Below, one piece after another: positions 25,937 through 37,170 of a stretch of 64,000 bases of DNA. A program made the position numbers and the translations under genes. Every line of letters begins with the position of its first letter. Position 1 is the first letter of the stretch. Origin of the DNA: Laccaria trichodermophora (taxonomy: Eukaryota > Basidiomycota > Agaricomycetes > Agaricales > Hydnangiaceae); NCBI GenBank assembly GCA_018417955.1, contig JACTVC010000004.1:2852001-2916000 (forward strand), in the 5' to 3' direction. The notes beneath the pieces were generated by a model. It was not told the origin of the DNA and made no database searches. It saw nothing but the letters and a program-made list of their open reading frames with translations.

Positions 25937-26430
25937 CAGATTGTTTCAGCTCCGCCAAATGTAATAATAACCTTCAACTCATATAAAAACCACCTCTGAA
26001 AAGCTGGAAAGGGCAGGATTTGAACAGGCTAGGCCCAATGATAAGTTGTTCTGGAAAGAAAAAAGTCTTGATGGTTTTATTGTGAAATGTTCCTTTTCAC
26101 AGACTGTTTCAGCTCCACAGGATGTAATAATGACTTTTGATGCACATAGAAACCACCTATGGAAAGCTGGAGAAAGTGGGATTCAAACAAGCTAGGCCCG
26201 ATGATAAGTTGTTCAGGGAGAAGAAAAGTCTTGATGGTTTTTATTGTAAATGTAGCATTTCACAGATTGTTTCAGCTCTGCAAAATGTAATAATGACTTT
26301 CAACTCATGTAAAAGCCACCTCCAAAAAGCTTGGAAAAGCACGATTCCAATGAGCTATGCCCGATGATAAGTTGTTTGGAAGAAAAAAAAAGTCTTGATG
26401 ATTTTTGTTGTAATGCCACAATGCAGTCAA
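25937..26430. repeat. Three direct repeats of about 160 bp in the element centre
   Basis: The phrases tgtttcagctcc and atgtaataatgac, then gatgataagttgtt and aaaagtcttgatg, recur at about 25945, 26105 and 26268. No protein frame is kept across the units. Confidence 0.7.
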
Positions 26431-27140
26431 GGTTTGATAGAGATGATCAACATAAAACCTCATTTTCTGTGTTTGTCTACAAAAACAAAACATCTCTTGA
26501 AGATTTTAACATGGTAATTAACATGGCATTAAGGTCTATCAACTGGCTGGTTTGGAGGTTACATGGATTAAAATTGGGTGAGGGCGTCGCTGTTCATCGG
26601 GATGCAGGGTCTGTTTGCATGCAGTGGAGGGTCTGTGCACCATGCACATCACCTCAATTTGGACATGTCCCAGACACAAATTGCAACTTTGATGGGTCCC
26701 TGCCCAGGAACAAGCAATATAACCGGACCATCCTTGTTATGGTAATGCCTTTTCTGAATGAATGCTTCGCAGTATGTGGCCCTGCATGATGCATACTTGG
26801 TTACCTCTACCTATTGCAGAGGCAATGAGTGGTGGCTGGTCTGGCAGAGCATAATAGGAAAATCACATCACCAGAGGAGCAATATTTGCAGAGGGATTGC
26901 TCTGCTGGTCTACTTAAATATCTTTTTAAAGCATATTGACAGAAGCACTACTCCACCGGAATGCTCTGACAGAGTCATTAAAAAAAATACATTGAATCAT
27001 TTTGCACTTCTCCACTAGAGTCTTTTTTAAAAAACTGCAATATCTCTGGGTCAAAGTTGAAACTTCCCAAGATGAACAGCAGATACTCTCCTCATTCATT
27101 GAAATGCTTTGGCTATCATTTTCATGAGTTCCCTTTAATA

Positions 27141-27826
27141 TACATTGCTCCACCGGAGTTGTCAAAAAAAAAATTGCATTGCTCTGCTGGGGTTGTTAAA
27201 GAAAGTATTGCATTGCTCCACTGGAGTCAGTTTAAAAAATATTGCATTGCTCCACCGGAGTTGTCAAAAAAAATATTGCATTGCTCCGCCGGAGTCATCA
27301 AAGAAAGTATTGCATTGCTCCGCCAGAGTCATTAAAAAAGATATTGCATTGCTCCGCCGGAGTTGTCAAAAAAAATATTGCATTGCTCCGCCAGAGTCAT
27401 TAAAGAAAGTATTGCATTGCTCCACCAGAGTCATCAAAGAAAGTATTGCATTGCTCCGCCGGAGTCATTAAAAAAAATATTGCATTGCTCCGCCGGAGTC
27501 ATTAAAAAAGATATTGCATTGCTCCGCCGGAGTTGTCAAAAAAAATATTGCATTGCTCCGCCGGAGTCATCAAAGAAAGTATTGCATTGCTCCGCCAGAG
27601 TCATTAAAAAAAATATTGCATTGCTCCGCCGGAGTCATTAAAGAAAGTATTACATTGCTCCGCCGGAGTCATTAAAAAAAATATTGCATTGCTCCACCGG
27701 ATTTGTCAAAAAAAATATTGCATTGCTCTGCCAGGGTCTTCTCTTACAAATATTGCATTGCTCCACTGGGGCCTTCTCTTACAAATATTGCATTGCTCTG
27801 CTGGGATCGTCTTTAAGAAAGTATTT
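27141..27826. repeat. 34-bp hairpin minisatellite, right block
   Basis: About twenty head-to-tail units of ttgcattgctccgccggagtc followed by attaaaaaaaata-like A-rich sequence, with a period of 34 bp. The central CTCCG-C-CGGAG can form a hairpin. The unit length is not a multiple of three, and the phrase is stop-free in all three forward frames, which explains the long but meaningless open frames across it. Confidence 0.9.
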
Positions 27827-28438
27827 GTCATTTATGCAGAGGCAATGTGTGGTGATTAGTCCAGTGGAGTGTCTTAGAGAAATTTCATGTCACTGGTGGA
27901 GTGGTCTGGCAGAGTATCATAAAAAAAATTACATCACCAGTGGTGAAACATTTGCCTAACTAAACACTTTTGGCAAAGGAAATGCATGAAGCCTCTCCTG
28001 ACAGAACATTATAAAATGTTATCATTTCTTTTGGAGGCAATGTGCAGTGCTTAGTCTGGCAGAGTAGCTCCAATCAAATCATAGCAAACAACATACATAG
28101 ATTGACAATATTATACATGATTTGTATGAGCCAGGTTTGTAATTCTAAGTGTTCATTATGATCATCGCCGCCGGCACAATATGTAGCCCCAGCGGAGGGC
28201 AGCTCCGCAGGAGGATATGGCAGTCAAGGTACACCCGGCTACTCCAATCGTATGGGACATTGTTGCCGACGGCCAGCCCATGGTTACTGGGTGATTGTAC
28301 AGGGTCTGGCCGCCCCTTTCATATTGGGGCCCCACCATCAAACCGGCCGGGCCGGCTGGGCCCTTACCACCTGGTTGGCTGTCAGGGCAGGGTGGCCCAT
28401 CACTATTGGGCCATGATGACTAACATAACTGCCGGCGA

Positions 28439-29335
28439 TCGCCCTCACCGCTTCATTCCTACCCATACACCCATTCAATTTCCTCCGTTCTTTCCCCCAT
28501 TCAGCCTTTACTATGCGGCAGGATATAGTTCTCTTGTCGCTTTGTTTGCGTCGCTCCTCCCCACGGTTTAAACTTGATTTTTCAAGTTCCGGTAATCACC
28601 CTCATGCCCCAGACTTTCTACACAACGCTACCCATACATCTAATCAATTTACTTCATTCTTGGCCATCACTACTGCTGCTTGTCATTTGCTTTCTGTCAC
28701 TCCAACCTCAGGGTTCAAACTCGATTTTTCGAGTTCCGGCAATCGCCCTCACACCGCTTGGTATTTGCACATCCCTACGCATTCACCCAATCGATTTCCT
28801 CCGTTCTTTCCCTCATTCGGCCTTCGCTATGTGGCGAATATAGTTCTCTTGTCACTTTGTTTGCGTTGCTCCTCCCCACAATTTAAACTCGATTTTTCGA
28901 GTTCCGGCGATCGCCCTCCCGCCACAGGCTTTCTACACAACACTACCCATACATCTGATTGATTTCCTTCAATCTTGGCCATCGTTACATGGCAGCACGT
29001 AGTGCTGCTTGTCGTTTTCTTTCCGTCACGCCTACCCCACAGTTCAAACTCGATTTTTCGAGTTCCGGCGATCGCCCTCACACCACTTAATATTTGCACA
29101 TCCCTACCCATACACCTAATCGATTTTCTCCATTCTTTCCCTAATTCGGCCTTCGCTATGGGGCAGGATATAGTTCTCTTGTCACTTTGTTTGCGTCGCT
29201 CCTCCCCACGTTTTAAACTCGATTTTTTGAGTTCCGGTCATCGCCCTCATGCCGCTGGATTTCTACGCATACGTGGCAGCACATAGCTTTGCGTCGGAAG
29301 TTCAAACTCGATTTTTTGAGTTTTGGTCACCACCC
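28439..29335. repeat. Hairpin-rich tandem array (copy 2)
   Basis: Same units as at 13800-14960, with AACTCGATTTTTCGAGTT variants starting near 28570, 28719, 28888, 29046, 29216 and 29307. The units alternate with the GCAGCAC/GTGCTGC palindrome. Confidence 0.8.
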
Positions 29336-30164
29336 TCATGCCGCCGAATACGTACAGATCCCTAACGACATTTCCTTCATTCTGTGCCTCTCATACATGC
29401 TTCGAGTTCGATTTCTTTGAGGCCAGCTCACATTCTGCATGTGGCTGTGTTGCGGTGTCCGGCAATCACTCTCACACCGCCATCGTCTTCAATAATCTTT
29501 CTAGATTGATTGCGAACAATGTACGTTGTTTTATATATCCATGCTCAACAACTCATTCATTTTGGCATCTGCATAGAGTATTCGACGAATGCGCCTTTTA
29601 ACCGTGGGAAACCCTCAAACAGGTCCGCCCCGACATGGCCATCCTTTTGTGCATTGCCATGTATTCTGTGAGTTTTTCGTGTACTTTTCCTTATTTTCAT
29701 TGTTTTCTGATGTCATTCTGTAGATAGTCTCTTTGCGCCAATGCGTGCAAGTCGTCTTCAAACATTCCCATCACTATTTCCTAAGCCACGCTTTTCTTTG
29801 TTGTAAACAGTACCCCTTCACGTCAGTAGTCAGTAAAATACGGAACACCAAACCACGTCTGGCTGTTGCATGAAAATTGCAATGGTCAGACATTTTTAAT
29901 TGAAATGAGCTCCCTGCGGGGAGGCGAAACTATGATCTGACATTGTACACTTTTTTGAACTTATCCTTCAATTATCGCTTGGTCTGACTTTTTTCCGACA
30001 GCTTGGCCACTCCCATCCAGCCAACGTCCCTGTTTTTGGGGTCAGAAGAAACACACAAGCGTGATTGTCGACTACGTATATGTATACATCATGCAATGAC
30101 GGAGAAATGGTATATCAAAAGAATGTATATAACTCGAAAGCATCCGGACACCCCCAGAACTCAG
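29336..30164. other. Spacer downstream of fungalysin copy 2
   Basis: Counterpart of 14961-15846, with an extra block around 29632-29725 absent from copy 1. No gene is supported. Confidence 0.45.
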
Positions 30165-32515
30165 CTAACACCCCGCAGGAAGCGTCGCATCATCCACAAA
30201 CTTCCCAGTCGCCTTCAACCCAAGTCCACGACTCGCAAACGCCTTGGCAATAATACACTTATTCGCGCCGTTGAACCTATTCTGATCAGCTTGAATTATC
30301 GCGTCGCGTGCTTGGATGACTGAAAACAAAGGTCAGCGTCAAAACTGAAACAAAAAATGGACGAAAAGGAACATACAAGTCGGATTACAAGGCTGAATAG
30401 CAAGCGCATCCATCATAACCCTCATAAACACCACATTCCCCTCCTTCGCATTCGCATCCGTCATCTTATTACTCGAAAACCCGCGCGCAGCTACGAGCGC
30501 CGCATACACCTGATGCAACATATTAGCCCACACCTCCCCAATATCATGCACCTCCATGAGCTTCTGCAGACTTGAATAGCGAAGGGGGTTGGTGGTTGCG
30601 GATGTTGAGTAGGGGAAGGAACGGATGCCTTTGGCGCGGGAGGAGACGTATTGGCCTACTATGAAGTCTTTTGTGGTCGCGGAGGATTGGGCCATCCAGC
30701 TGGTGGGAAGGGAGGGGTGGGGGTTAGTGAGGTGTTTGAGGAAGAGGAGGGGAGGCAAGAAACGTACTCGGCCATAGCATCACTCCACCCCTCACCCATC
30801 CCACCCGACTCTGTAGTCTGCAAGCACCGCCCGGTACCACCACCCGTCATACGGTTAGTAATCCCATGCGTCATCTCGTGGATCACAATATCGTTCTCCA
30901 TCGTCCCATCACGGCGCGGCTAAAAGATCACGATGCTAATCAGCGAGACTGAAAACCGGGAAGAAGAAAAAAAAGACTGACGTTGGTAAGTGTCCAGATG
31001 AACATCCTACATTGCCCCGACTGTCCACTACCACACCCACATCAGCTTCCCAAAAACGCAAAGAAAAAAGAGAAAAAAGACACTCACTCAGGCGGCGTAG
31101 CGAAATTCGCATTATTCACCCCTGACGCATCCTGAACACTCATCAAAACCCTATCCCCCTCCTTTCCCCCCTTCCCAAGATTATTCTGCTGGAAGTTAAA
31201 AGCCTTTTCCGTAAACCCATACCGATATGCAAAATCATGCATAGTATTAATAATATAAAACGCGTTAGTTTTGGCGGCGTCGATGTTGGATTGTGTAGTT
31301 GGATCTTGGGTGTCTGTGTAGACTCTGTTGAAGTTGAGGCCGGAGGAGGTTTGGGTTGAGGTGGCGGTTTGGGTGGATTTAAATGATATGACGTTGTTTC
31401 CGCTAAATGATGAAGGGTGTGAGCTAAGAGGGAGAGGATGCGAGGAAGAGGAAGGGGGACGTTACGCTGTCGTTGTCGAGTTTCCCGAACCGGTGTTGTG
31501 CCATCCCAAAGGGGAGGATTCGAGGTCTTGTGGATCACGTAGCGTTTCGAGGCCTTCAGGGAAGGTTTGTTTGGTAATTGGGAGAACGGTGTACTACAAG
31601 CCGTGTCAAATGAATCCACAACAAGAAGAGAAGAAGAAAAGAACATACAGAAGCATGAGCCACAAAATCAGTAACACTGATCAACTCCCCACTATGCCCA
31701 TCAATGAACGCCTCATACCACGCATCGGTCTCTTCGTTCCGGATCTGAAGGACGTGCGTGAGGGCGACGGAGCCGTCGGGTTTGACGAGGTATTCGAGTG
31801 TTGGTTCTAGGCCGTTGTGTTTCCCATTTAATGAGGCTTCGACGGCGGGGAGGGCGGATTTCCAGGATATGGAGGGGGTGGAGGGGGCGATTTTGGCTGG
31901 ATTGCGATGGTGGGAGTTGGTCAGGTTTGAAGTGAGAGAGGAGACGGATACGGTACCTGTCTTGGGATCGACAAAGGAGGAGCCGTAGGAAACGACTTTG
32001 TCACCGTGGAAAGCGACGTTGGCGACTGCGTTGGCGAATGGGACTCCGTTCTGTGATGAAGATAGATTAGTGGAATGAGGATAACGGAGGGTGGCACGCA
32101 CATAAGACTGCTTGATGTACGCAAACCTAGCTTCGCCCTCGGTATACCCAGACTTCCAAGCCATATGCTTCGGATCGACACCAGTGGATGAGATGAAAGA
32201 CATGGCGGACTCGTTGAGTGGTTTACTGGATCCAGTGAAGGATGAAGAGGAGGGTGCACCGTCCGCGCCGTACGTCTATCAACCAACAGCTCGTCAGTAT
32301 GAAAAAGAATAAAAGGAGTAGTAGCAAAGAGAACAGACCTTGAACGTATTCTTGGGATGATACACCTCAAGTTTCAACCCCCTCCCAACATGCCTAACCC
32401 TATGAGTCGCGTGCTTTGAAAAAGAGGGATAAGGGGTCGCCTGGACCGAGGAAATGGTTGCGAGGAAGACGGTGACGAGGAGAGGAAGGAAAGACTTTTG
32501 AATTGAGAAAGCCAT
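30165..32515 (-). CDS. Fungalysin, extracellular M36 metalloprotease (copy 2)
   Basis: Secreted zinc endopeptidase, near-identical in layout to the gene at 15847-18198. The ATG is at 32515 and the stop at 30165-30167. Splice sites fall at the same places, with small changes such as GTGCGTG in place of GTACGTG after YIKQSY. It keeps the signal peptide ([19 protein letters not shown]), the propeptide block [36 protein letters not shown] and [13 protein letters not shown] saw no stop or frameshift in the exons, so both paralogues look functional. Most differences lie in introns and flanks, which suggests a fairly young duplication or gene conversion under purifying selection. Very confident in family; expression unknown. 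Confidence 0.94.
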
Positions 32516-34143
32516 TGTCTAAATGGTAATAACTAATAGTGGCACGACCTGAGCGTGTTAAGAATGAAATTGAAGGAGTGAGAAACAGAGAAGGAAAGGA
32601 AAGGAAAGGAGGGATGAGTGGAGACAAGGATGGTTGAGCGCCGTCTGGTCCTTATAACAACCACCCGGGCTTGGCTCATCGTGAACTTGTGCAAGCCAAG
32701 AGTGTTGTTCATGGGAACAAAGCCAAACACGGCATGGCTTTGACTTTGGCTTGGCTTTTATTATTCACCTGATTCGTCCACTTACGCCCGCCACTCAAGA
32801 CACGTCCTCTCGAAATATCGGTGCCACTCAACTTTATTTAATTATTGAAGGCTAAATCTCCTCCTTTCGGATCCGCCATTCGTGTAAAGCTACGAGAACT
32901 CTAAATCGGCGCGCTCTCGTCACACGTTGCCCATTGCCAGTGGGCTCATTTTCACGCGAAAAGAAGCAGGGCACTCACAATTTCGAGTAGCTATGCAGGA
33001 GATGCGAGCATGCGGATACACGTCAACACATGAGAGGCACCAGGAGACAGGCACGTAAACGTTCTTCCGGCTTTGACTGTGACATTCAGTCTTGAGCTTG
33101 AACCGTCTAGAAAGCTTCTGAAAACCTCTGGCTTGTTGAACAACAAGTCAGGATTGTGAAGGCGCTAAACACATTGTTGACGTTCCGGTTGTAGCAAAGA
33201 TTCGGGAAGCCGGTACGTATATACGGAACATCGAAAGGCTCTAGCTATGCAAACACAATTGCGACCTGGCGCTCCCAAAACTGCTGGGGAACCCCCAAGG
33301 GAATAGCCGCCCAAGGCTCAGGCGCCTTTACGTTCACGGGAGAGAAATACACGCCCTCCTTCCTCGATGAGCTAGAGCCCTCTGGTATAGACAAGATATA
33401 GATTCAGAGGACGACGACTCCGACGCCGAACACGCCGCCCATGCCACAGACAGAACCCCCCGCGCCCGCTCTTACCCTAGACGCAATAGAACCAAGACTC
33501 CCGCCCATGCGGCCCTTTACCAGACCTTTCACATTATTAATTTACAACTACAACGCGAGATAGGCGCGTAAACGTTCTTCCGGCTTTGAATGTGACATTC
33601 AGTCAACCGTCTTGCGATCAAATTGCAAGGCGCTAAATATTCATCGTTAAGACCGGTTCAGGTTTAGCAAAGCCTGAGATTCGGGAAGATTCTGTTGGCA
33701 CCACGCACTGTCCACGCATATGGCAACGGACGTTGGAAGATGAGTTGGAAAATTAGCCGATGATAGTTCTCAGCCTCTTCCAACTCACCTGCGCGGAGAT
33801 GACGCAACGCCAACGTGCTGATCCAGTCTCCTACCTCTTTGCCTCACCCCTTTGCAATCTGACCTCCCACCAAAGGGCCACCTCCTCCACCTGCAAAAGA
33901 TGATCTCGCCCCAACTCACGCTGGAATAGTGCATCCTGGCAGATGCATACTCCATACCCCTGGTGTTCGGGGTCTCGCTTAGGTGTCAGAGGGTTTACAT
34001 ACACATTTAGATGTCACATCGTGTTTGTAGATTCTCCAGTCAATACCACCACCTTCATTCGTGTCTACGCACTCTCTATGTCACTCGGCACCTCTCCAAC
34101 GCACGCAGGGACGATATACGATACACGGAAACTTTGATGGACA
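32516..34143. other. Intergenic with paired direct repeats
   Basis: The first part is the duplicated upstream flank of the protease. Further on, cgtaaacgttcttccggctt begins two partly matching direct repeats at about 33053-33215 and 33568-33700. They bracket about 350 bp of degenerate, acidic-looking sequence (33216-33567). The remainder (33700-34143) holds nothing I can identify. Confidence 0.45.
33053..33700. repeat. Short segment flanked by direct repeats (TRIM-like)
   Basis: Both flanks share gtaaacgttcttccggcttt, tgtgacattcagtc, then gcgctaaa, tagcaaag and attcgggaag in the same order. The inside has no complete gene. The layout resembles a miniature terminal-repeat retrotransposon, but no primer-binding site or polypurine tract was confirmed. 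Confidence 0.35.
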
Positions 34144-34758
34144 ATGGATGAATTTCTCAAACCCCTAAACGACTGTGGAGCTCCATCTCTTGATGGCCAG
34201 ACCATCGTCGTCATCGTCAGCCAACAAATTCAAAATAAAACTGGATTCGTGATTCATACTACAGTGAGCCACCGATTTCAACGTTGTCTTTCGTTCAACA
34301 CTGACTCCAGGTTGCAGGCTTGCAGCAGGCTAAACCCTACATCTGTTTGTGGAAAAATTGTGGCATGTGATGCCGAGTTGAAGGGAACCACGTCGAGATG
34401 CACTACGCACTTGGTGTTTTCCTGAAATGCATGCGCATATGAGGGTAGGGTAGGGACGGGATCTTGTGTGTGTGCCGAGAGAGCCACCCAGTCTCATCCC
34501 TTTCCTTTTCAACGTGAACTAGGATGTGAGGACGCCTTTTGCAGTTCCGCTAAGCTTCTTAAACACATACAAGCGGAGCATAAGAATGATAAGCCTAGAC
34601 CGTCCCGTTGGCCAACACTGTGGAGGTCAGCCTCTATTGATCACATCGTTAGATTTTGCGAAGTGGCATTGCTAGCGTGGAAAGACAGTGGCCGAGCGAG
34701 AGATCAACTTGAATATTTCAGGATATCGTCAAAGTTTACGGATATCTTTGAATCGTAG
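34144..34758 (+). pseudogene. C2H2 zinc-finger protein remnant
   Basis: Exon 34144-34263 (MDEFLKPLNDCG...) joins by a GTGAGC...TCCAG intron to 34311, giving QQAKPYICLWKNCGM. The later exon begins at about 34523 with GCEDAFCSSAKLLKHIQAEH. Together these look like two C2H2 fingers of a small fungal transcription factor, with Cys pairs CLWKNC and CEDAFC and His pairs of the form H-x3-H or H-x4-H. A TGA at 34368-34370 stops the first finger before HVEMH, and I see no intron that cleanly removes it. It is either a pseudogene or has unusual splicing. Confidence 0.45.
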
Positions 34759-35136
34759 GTACCTACCTATACGATGTTTCATATTTTTCTTCCGCCTGAC
34801 CATGTAACGACCCCAGGAAGATACCTACACACTCAACGTACATACTAGTGACTCTGCTATCGACTCATCCACGCTAATGCGTCGGTACCCAACGTTCATA
34901 CCCAACTCATCACATCGCAACCCAAATCCTTCTCGAGCTACGGAAACGCGGAATGCATGACCGGAGGTGATCGGCCCATAACTTTTCACTCTATCGGCGA
35001 TTTTGCGATTCATCCGAGCCTGCCTACGGGTGGTAGTAGAACCAAGTGCGTCCCCTCGCGAAGCACTCAGTAATTCAACAGCCCTGAAAACAGGTAGGTT
35101 TGCGCAGATGTCCAAAAGTAACCACTGTAAAAGAGG

Positions 35137-36576
35137 TTACTTATAAAGCTTATGACTGGTTATGAATTTGAACCATACGATTGCATTGCGATTGCCTCTG
35201 CCAGGGGGTGAATTCTCCTCATCACCGTCACCATTGTCGTCATCTCCATCTTCCTTTCCATCCTGATCCTCGTTGACACCGTCATCGTCGTCCTCTTCTC
35301 CGATGTCCTTAGAGTTGATGGATAGTCTGAGAATGGTTAGGCGTGCACATTTTTGAATTATGCTGGCACAGTGGTTTGCAAAGCACCAATTCCCTTCGTA
35401 TCCTGCGTCGATTTCAAGGGATTCGAGGGAACGGACGTGGTTTTGTAGAGCCCGTTCATAAAACATGATGGCAAGTTGATCAGTCGGAAGTGGCGTCGTC
35501 TTGGAAAACCGTAAAGCTCGTCTAAGCCTGAGACGTCGAAGCCCAGAGAATGATGTTAGATATTCGATGAGGGATAGTTGGATGTGATCCGTGACGATAT
35601 CCTGGAGATGTATGTTTTCTAACCGCAAAGACGACCAAATGTTTCCTGCGGAGGATCCAGGGTCTTCCGAACCTTGATCCTCAATCAAAAGAATATTTTT
35701 AAGGTGAAGGGATGTCAACGATCTCAAATGAGGTATTAGGGTGGCGTCCAGCTTTACGAACAGCCCGCTCAAGTCCAGATGTGTGATGTTCATGGGCGCT
35801 GAATCGGGTGTCCCAGAGAGAAAGTCATTGAGGTTTTGTATGCTGTTTCTGTAGTAGTATCGCTGCTTATCGATTGTGAGGGTTTTCAACTTCGGCTGAT
35901 TCCAACCGATAAATCTCGCAACAGGTATAATGGTGCTGGGATCGTAGTCCACCTCCCACGCGCTGGTAAAGGAGAAGTTTACTATGTGTGGCAACTGTCG
36001 TGGCTGCCAAGAAGGTTTTGGAGCAGTCCCACAGTTCAGATGGAGATCCTGCAGAAGTGGAAGTAACGCAAGGGCGTCGAGGACTAGAAGAACTGCCCAC
36101 TCTGGGTCGACGGCGTGCAGATCCCATCTAAAACGCATCAATATGTGCTCTGAAGCAGGGCATTGGACTTACATGACTGTTCGAACCCTGGTCAAGGACG
36201 CAACGGCTGCGAAGAGGAATGACCTAAGCTTGGCCTCCTCTTCTGCAAGTACACCCCTGTCTTTCCGGAGATATAAACCGTTAATTTCAAGACAATTAGC
36301 ATATTTCGAGGCAGAAGTCGGCTTTGGCTCAGTGGTAGCAAGACTCTCGACCTGAGATGACAGACGTTGCGGCGATAACTTGATCGTTGACAAAACCTGT
36401 GGCTCCCATGCAAGGTTAATCTGTTTGCATACTAAACGCAGAGTATTTCTAGGATCATGATGAGACTGGATAAAGCGATTGGGACTCAATTCCACAGTCC
36501 GAACCTCCGGCGAGGTTGCTACTTCGGCACCAATGTCTTGGAGAAGCTCCGTGGGCAGAGACAGTAATCCAGTCAT
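35137..36576 (-). CDS. F-box-like protein with acidic tail
   Basis: Two exons, 36576-36173 and 36127-35137, joined by a GTAAGT...TTTTAG intron, give 464 residues. The start MTGLLSLPTELLQDIGAEV is an F-box-like opening. Leu-rich stretches in the middle (LLPLLQDLHLNCG, LRSLTSLHLKNILL, LRRLRLRRALRF) have the feel of degenerate leucine-rich repeats. Near the C-terminus is an acidic run (DIGEEDDDDG, then many Asp and Glu), followed by a basic/hydrophobic end. It probably belongs to the large F-box receptor families of Agaricomycetes. It is distinct in sequence from the F-box gene at 5521-7212. Substrate unknown. Confidence 0.75.
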
Positions 36577-36886
36577 CTTGTATACCAGGCCATATGAGTT
36601 TGTGCTGGTGGAATTGGGCGCCTAATGTGTGAGTTTTCACGCTGATATCGCGATTGCAAGGTTATCAGTGACTTGTTGGGGACAAAAACGAAATCGGACA
36701 TTGAACTTGAACCAAAGCTACAGACAAACTCAAACAAACACCGGCGCAGCTCAACTTGAACGCCTCGACGAAAAAGAGTGCTAAACGGCTCGCACTCTTT
36801 TCATGGATGGAATTCATCAAAATCCACGGGCTCTTTATGTAATGATAATAAAAACCATGGGAGTTCAAAATGTCACAGTGAGAGGG
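36577..36886. other. Intergenic, nothing recognised
   Basis: This is the upstream region of the F-box gene, up to the edge of the inverted duplication. No motif is supported. Confidence 0.4.
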
Positions 36887-37170
36887 CCGATCCTTCTATC
36901 ATGATTCATGACATGTTTCACTTTTTAAATCGGAGCATTTTTTAGAGCGTTCTTGTGGGGTGAGGACTCTGACGCACGCAATATCCATTGAAACGGTCAA
37001 AAGTCACTAGAATCAAGAATCACATTCGTATACAGACACAAGTACATAGTTCTTCAACAGCCGCTATCATAAACATTCGGAAACAGGACTCGGAGTCCAC
37101 AACGTTTACTTGTATGTGCTTTGCAAATACTATGTCAGCATGAAAATAAAACTTTGATAATTTCATCTTA

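Larger units (their letters stand above)
24386..28431. mobile_element. Non-autonomous DNA-transposon-like element, 4,046 bp
   Basis: The left end reads CACATATGTTAGTG. The right end, read in reverse complement, is CAGTTATGTTAGTC. Similarity continues inward in the GC-rich first 100 bp or so, where both ends share gacagcc and a ccggcccggccg-like block. The 7-mer CCGGCGA flanks both sides (24379-24385 and 28432-28438) and belongs to the interrupted hairpin unit, so it looks like a target-site duplication. There is no transposase. Inside are repeats of gcagaggatgcat on the left, two oppositely oriented 34-bp minisatellites, and a centre with 160-bp repeats. CA ends with a 7-8 bp duplication would suit a hAT-like origin; that is inference. 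Confidence 0.65.
23416..32860. repeat. Segmental duplication, copy 2, interrupted by a 4-kb insertion
   Basis: This is the second direct copy of the 13302-18495 segment. Its 9.4 kb shrink to about 5.4 kb once the element at 24386-28431 is removed, close to the 5.2 kb of copy 1. Hairpin units lie on both sides of the insertion (23990-24378 and 28439-29330). The protease gene is complete in this copy. Confidence 0.8.

Noticed and set aside
25270..27826. Regular 34-bp repeats as a CRISPR array
   Set aside because: Units are directly adjacent with no unique spacers, there are no cas genes, and the genome is eukaryotic.
27057..27959. Several long forward open frames with Leu-His-Cys-Ser type repeats
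   Set aside because: They arise from a 34-bp minisatellite that is stop-free in all three forward frames; there is no start context, splice logic or conserved protein.
24386..28431. A transposase gene inside the 4-kb element
   Set aside because: The longest frame (26331-26789) shows no transposase motif, and the element is mostly repeats; treated as non-autonomous.
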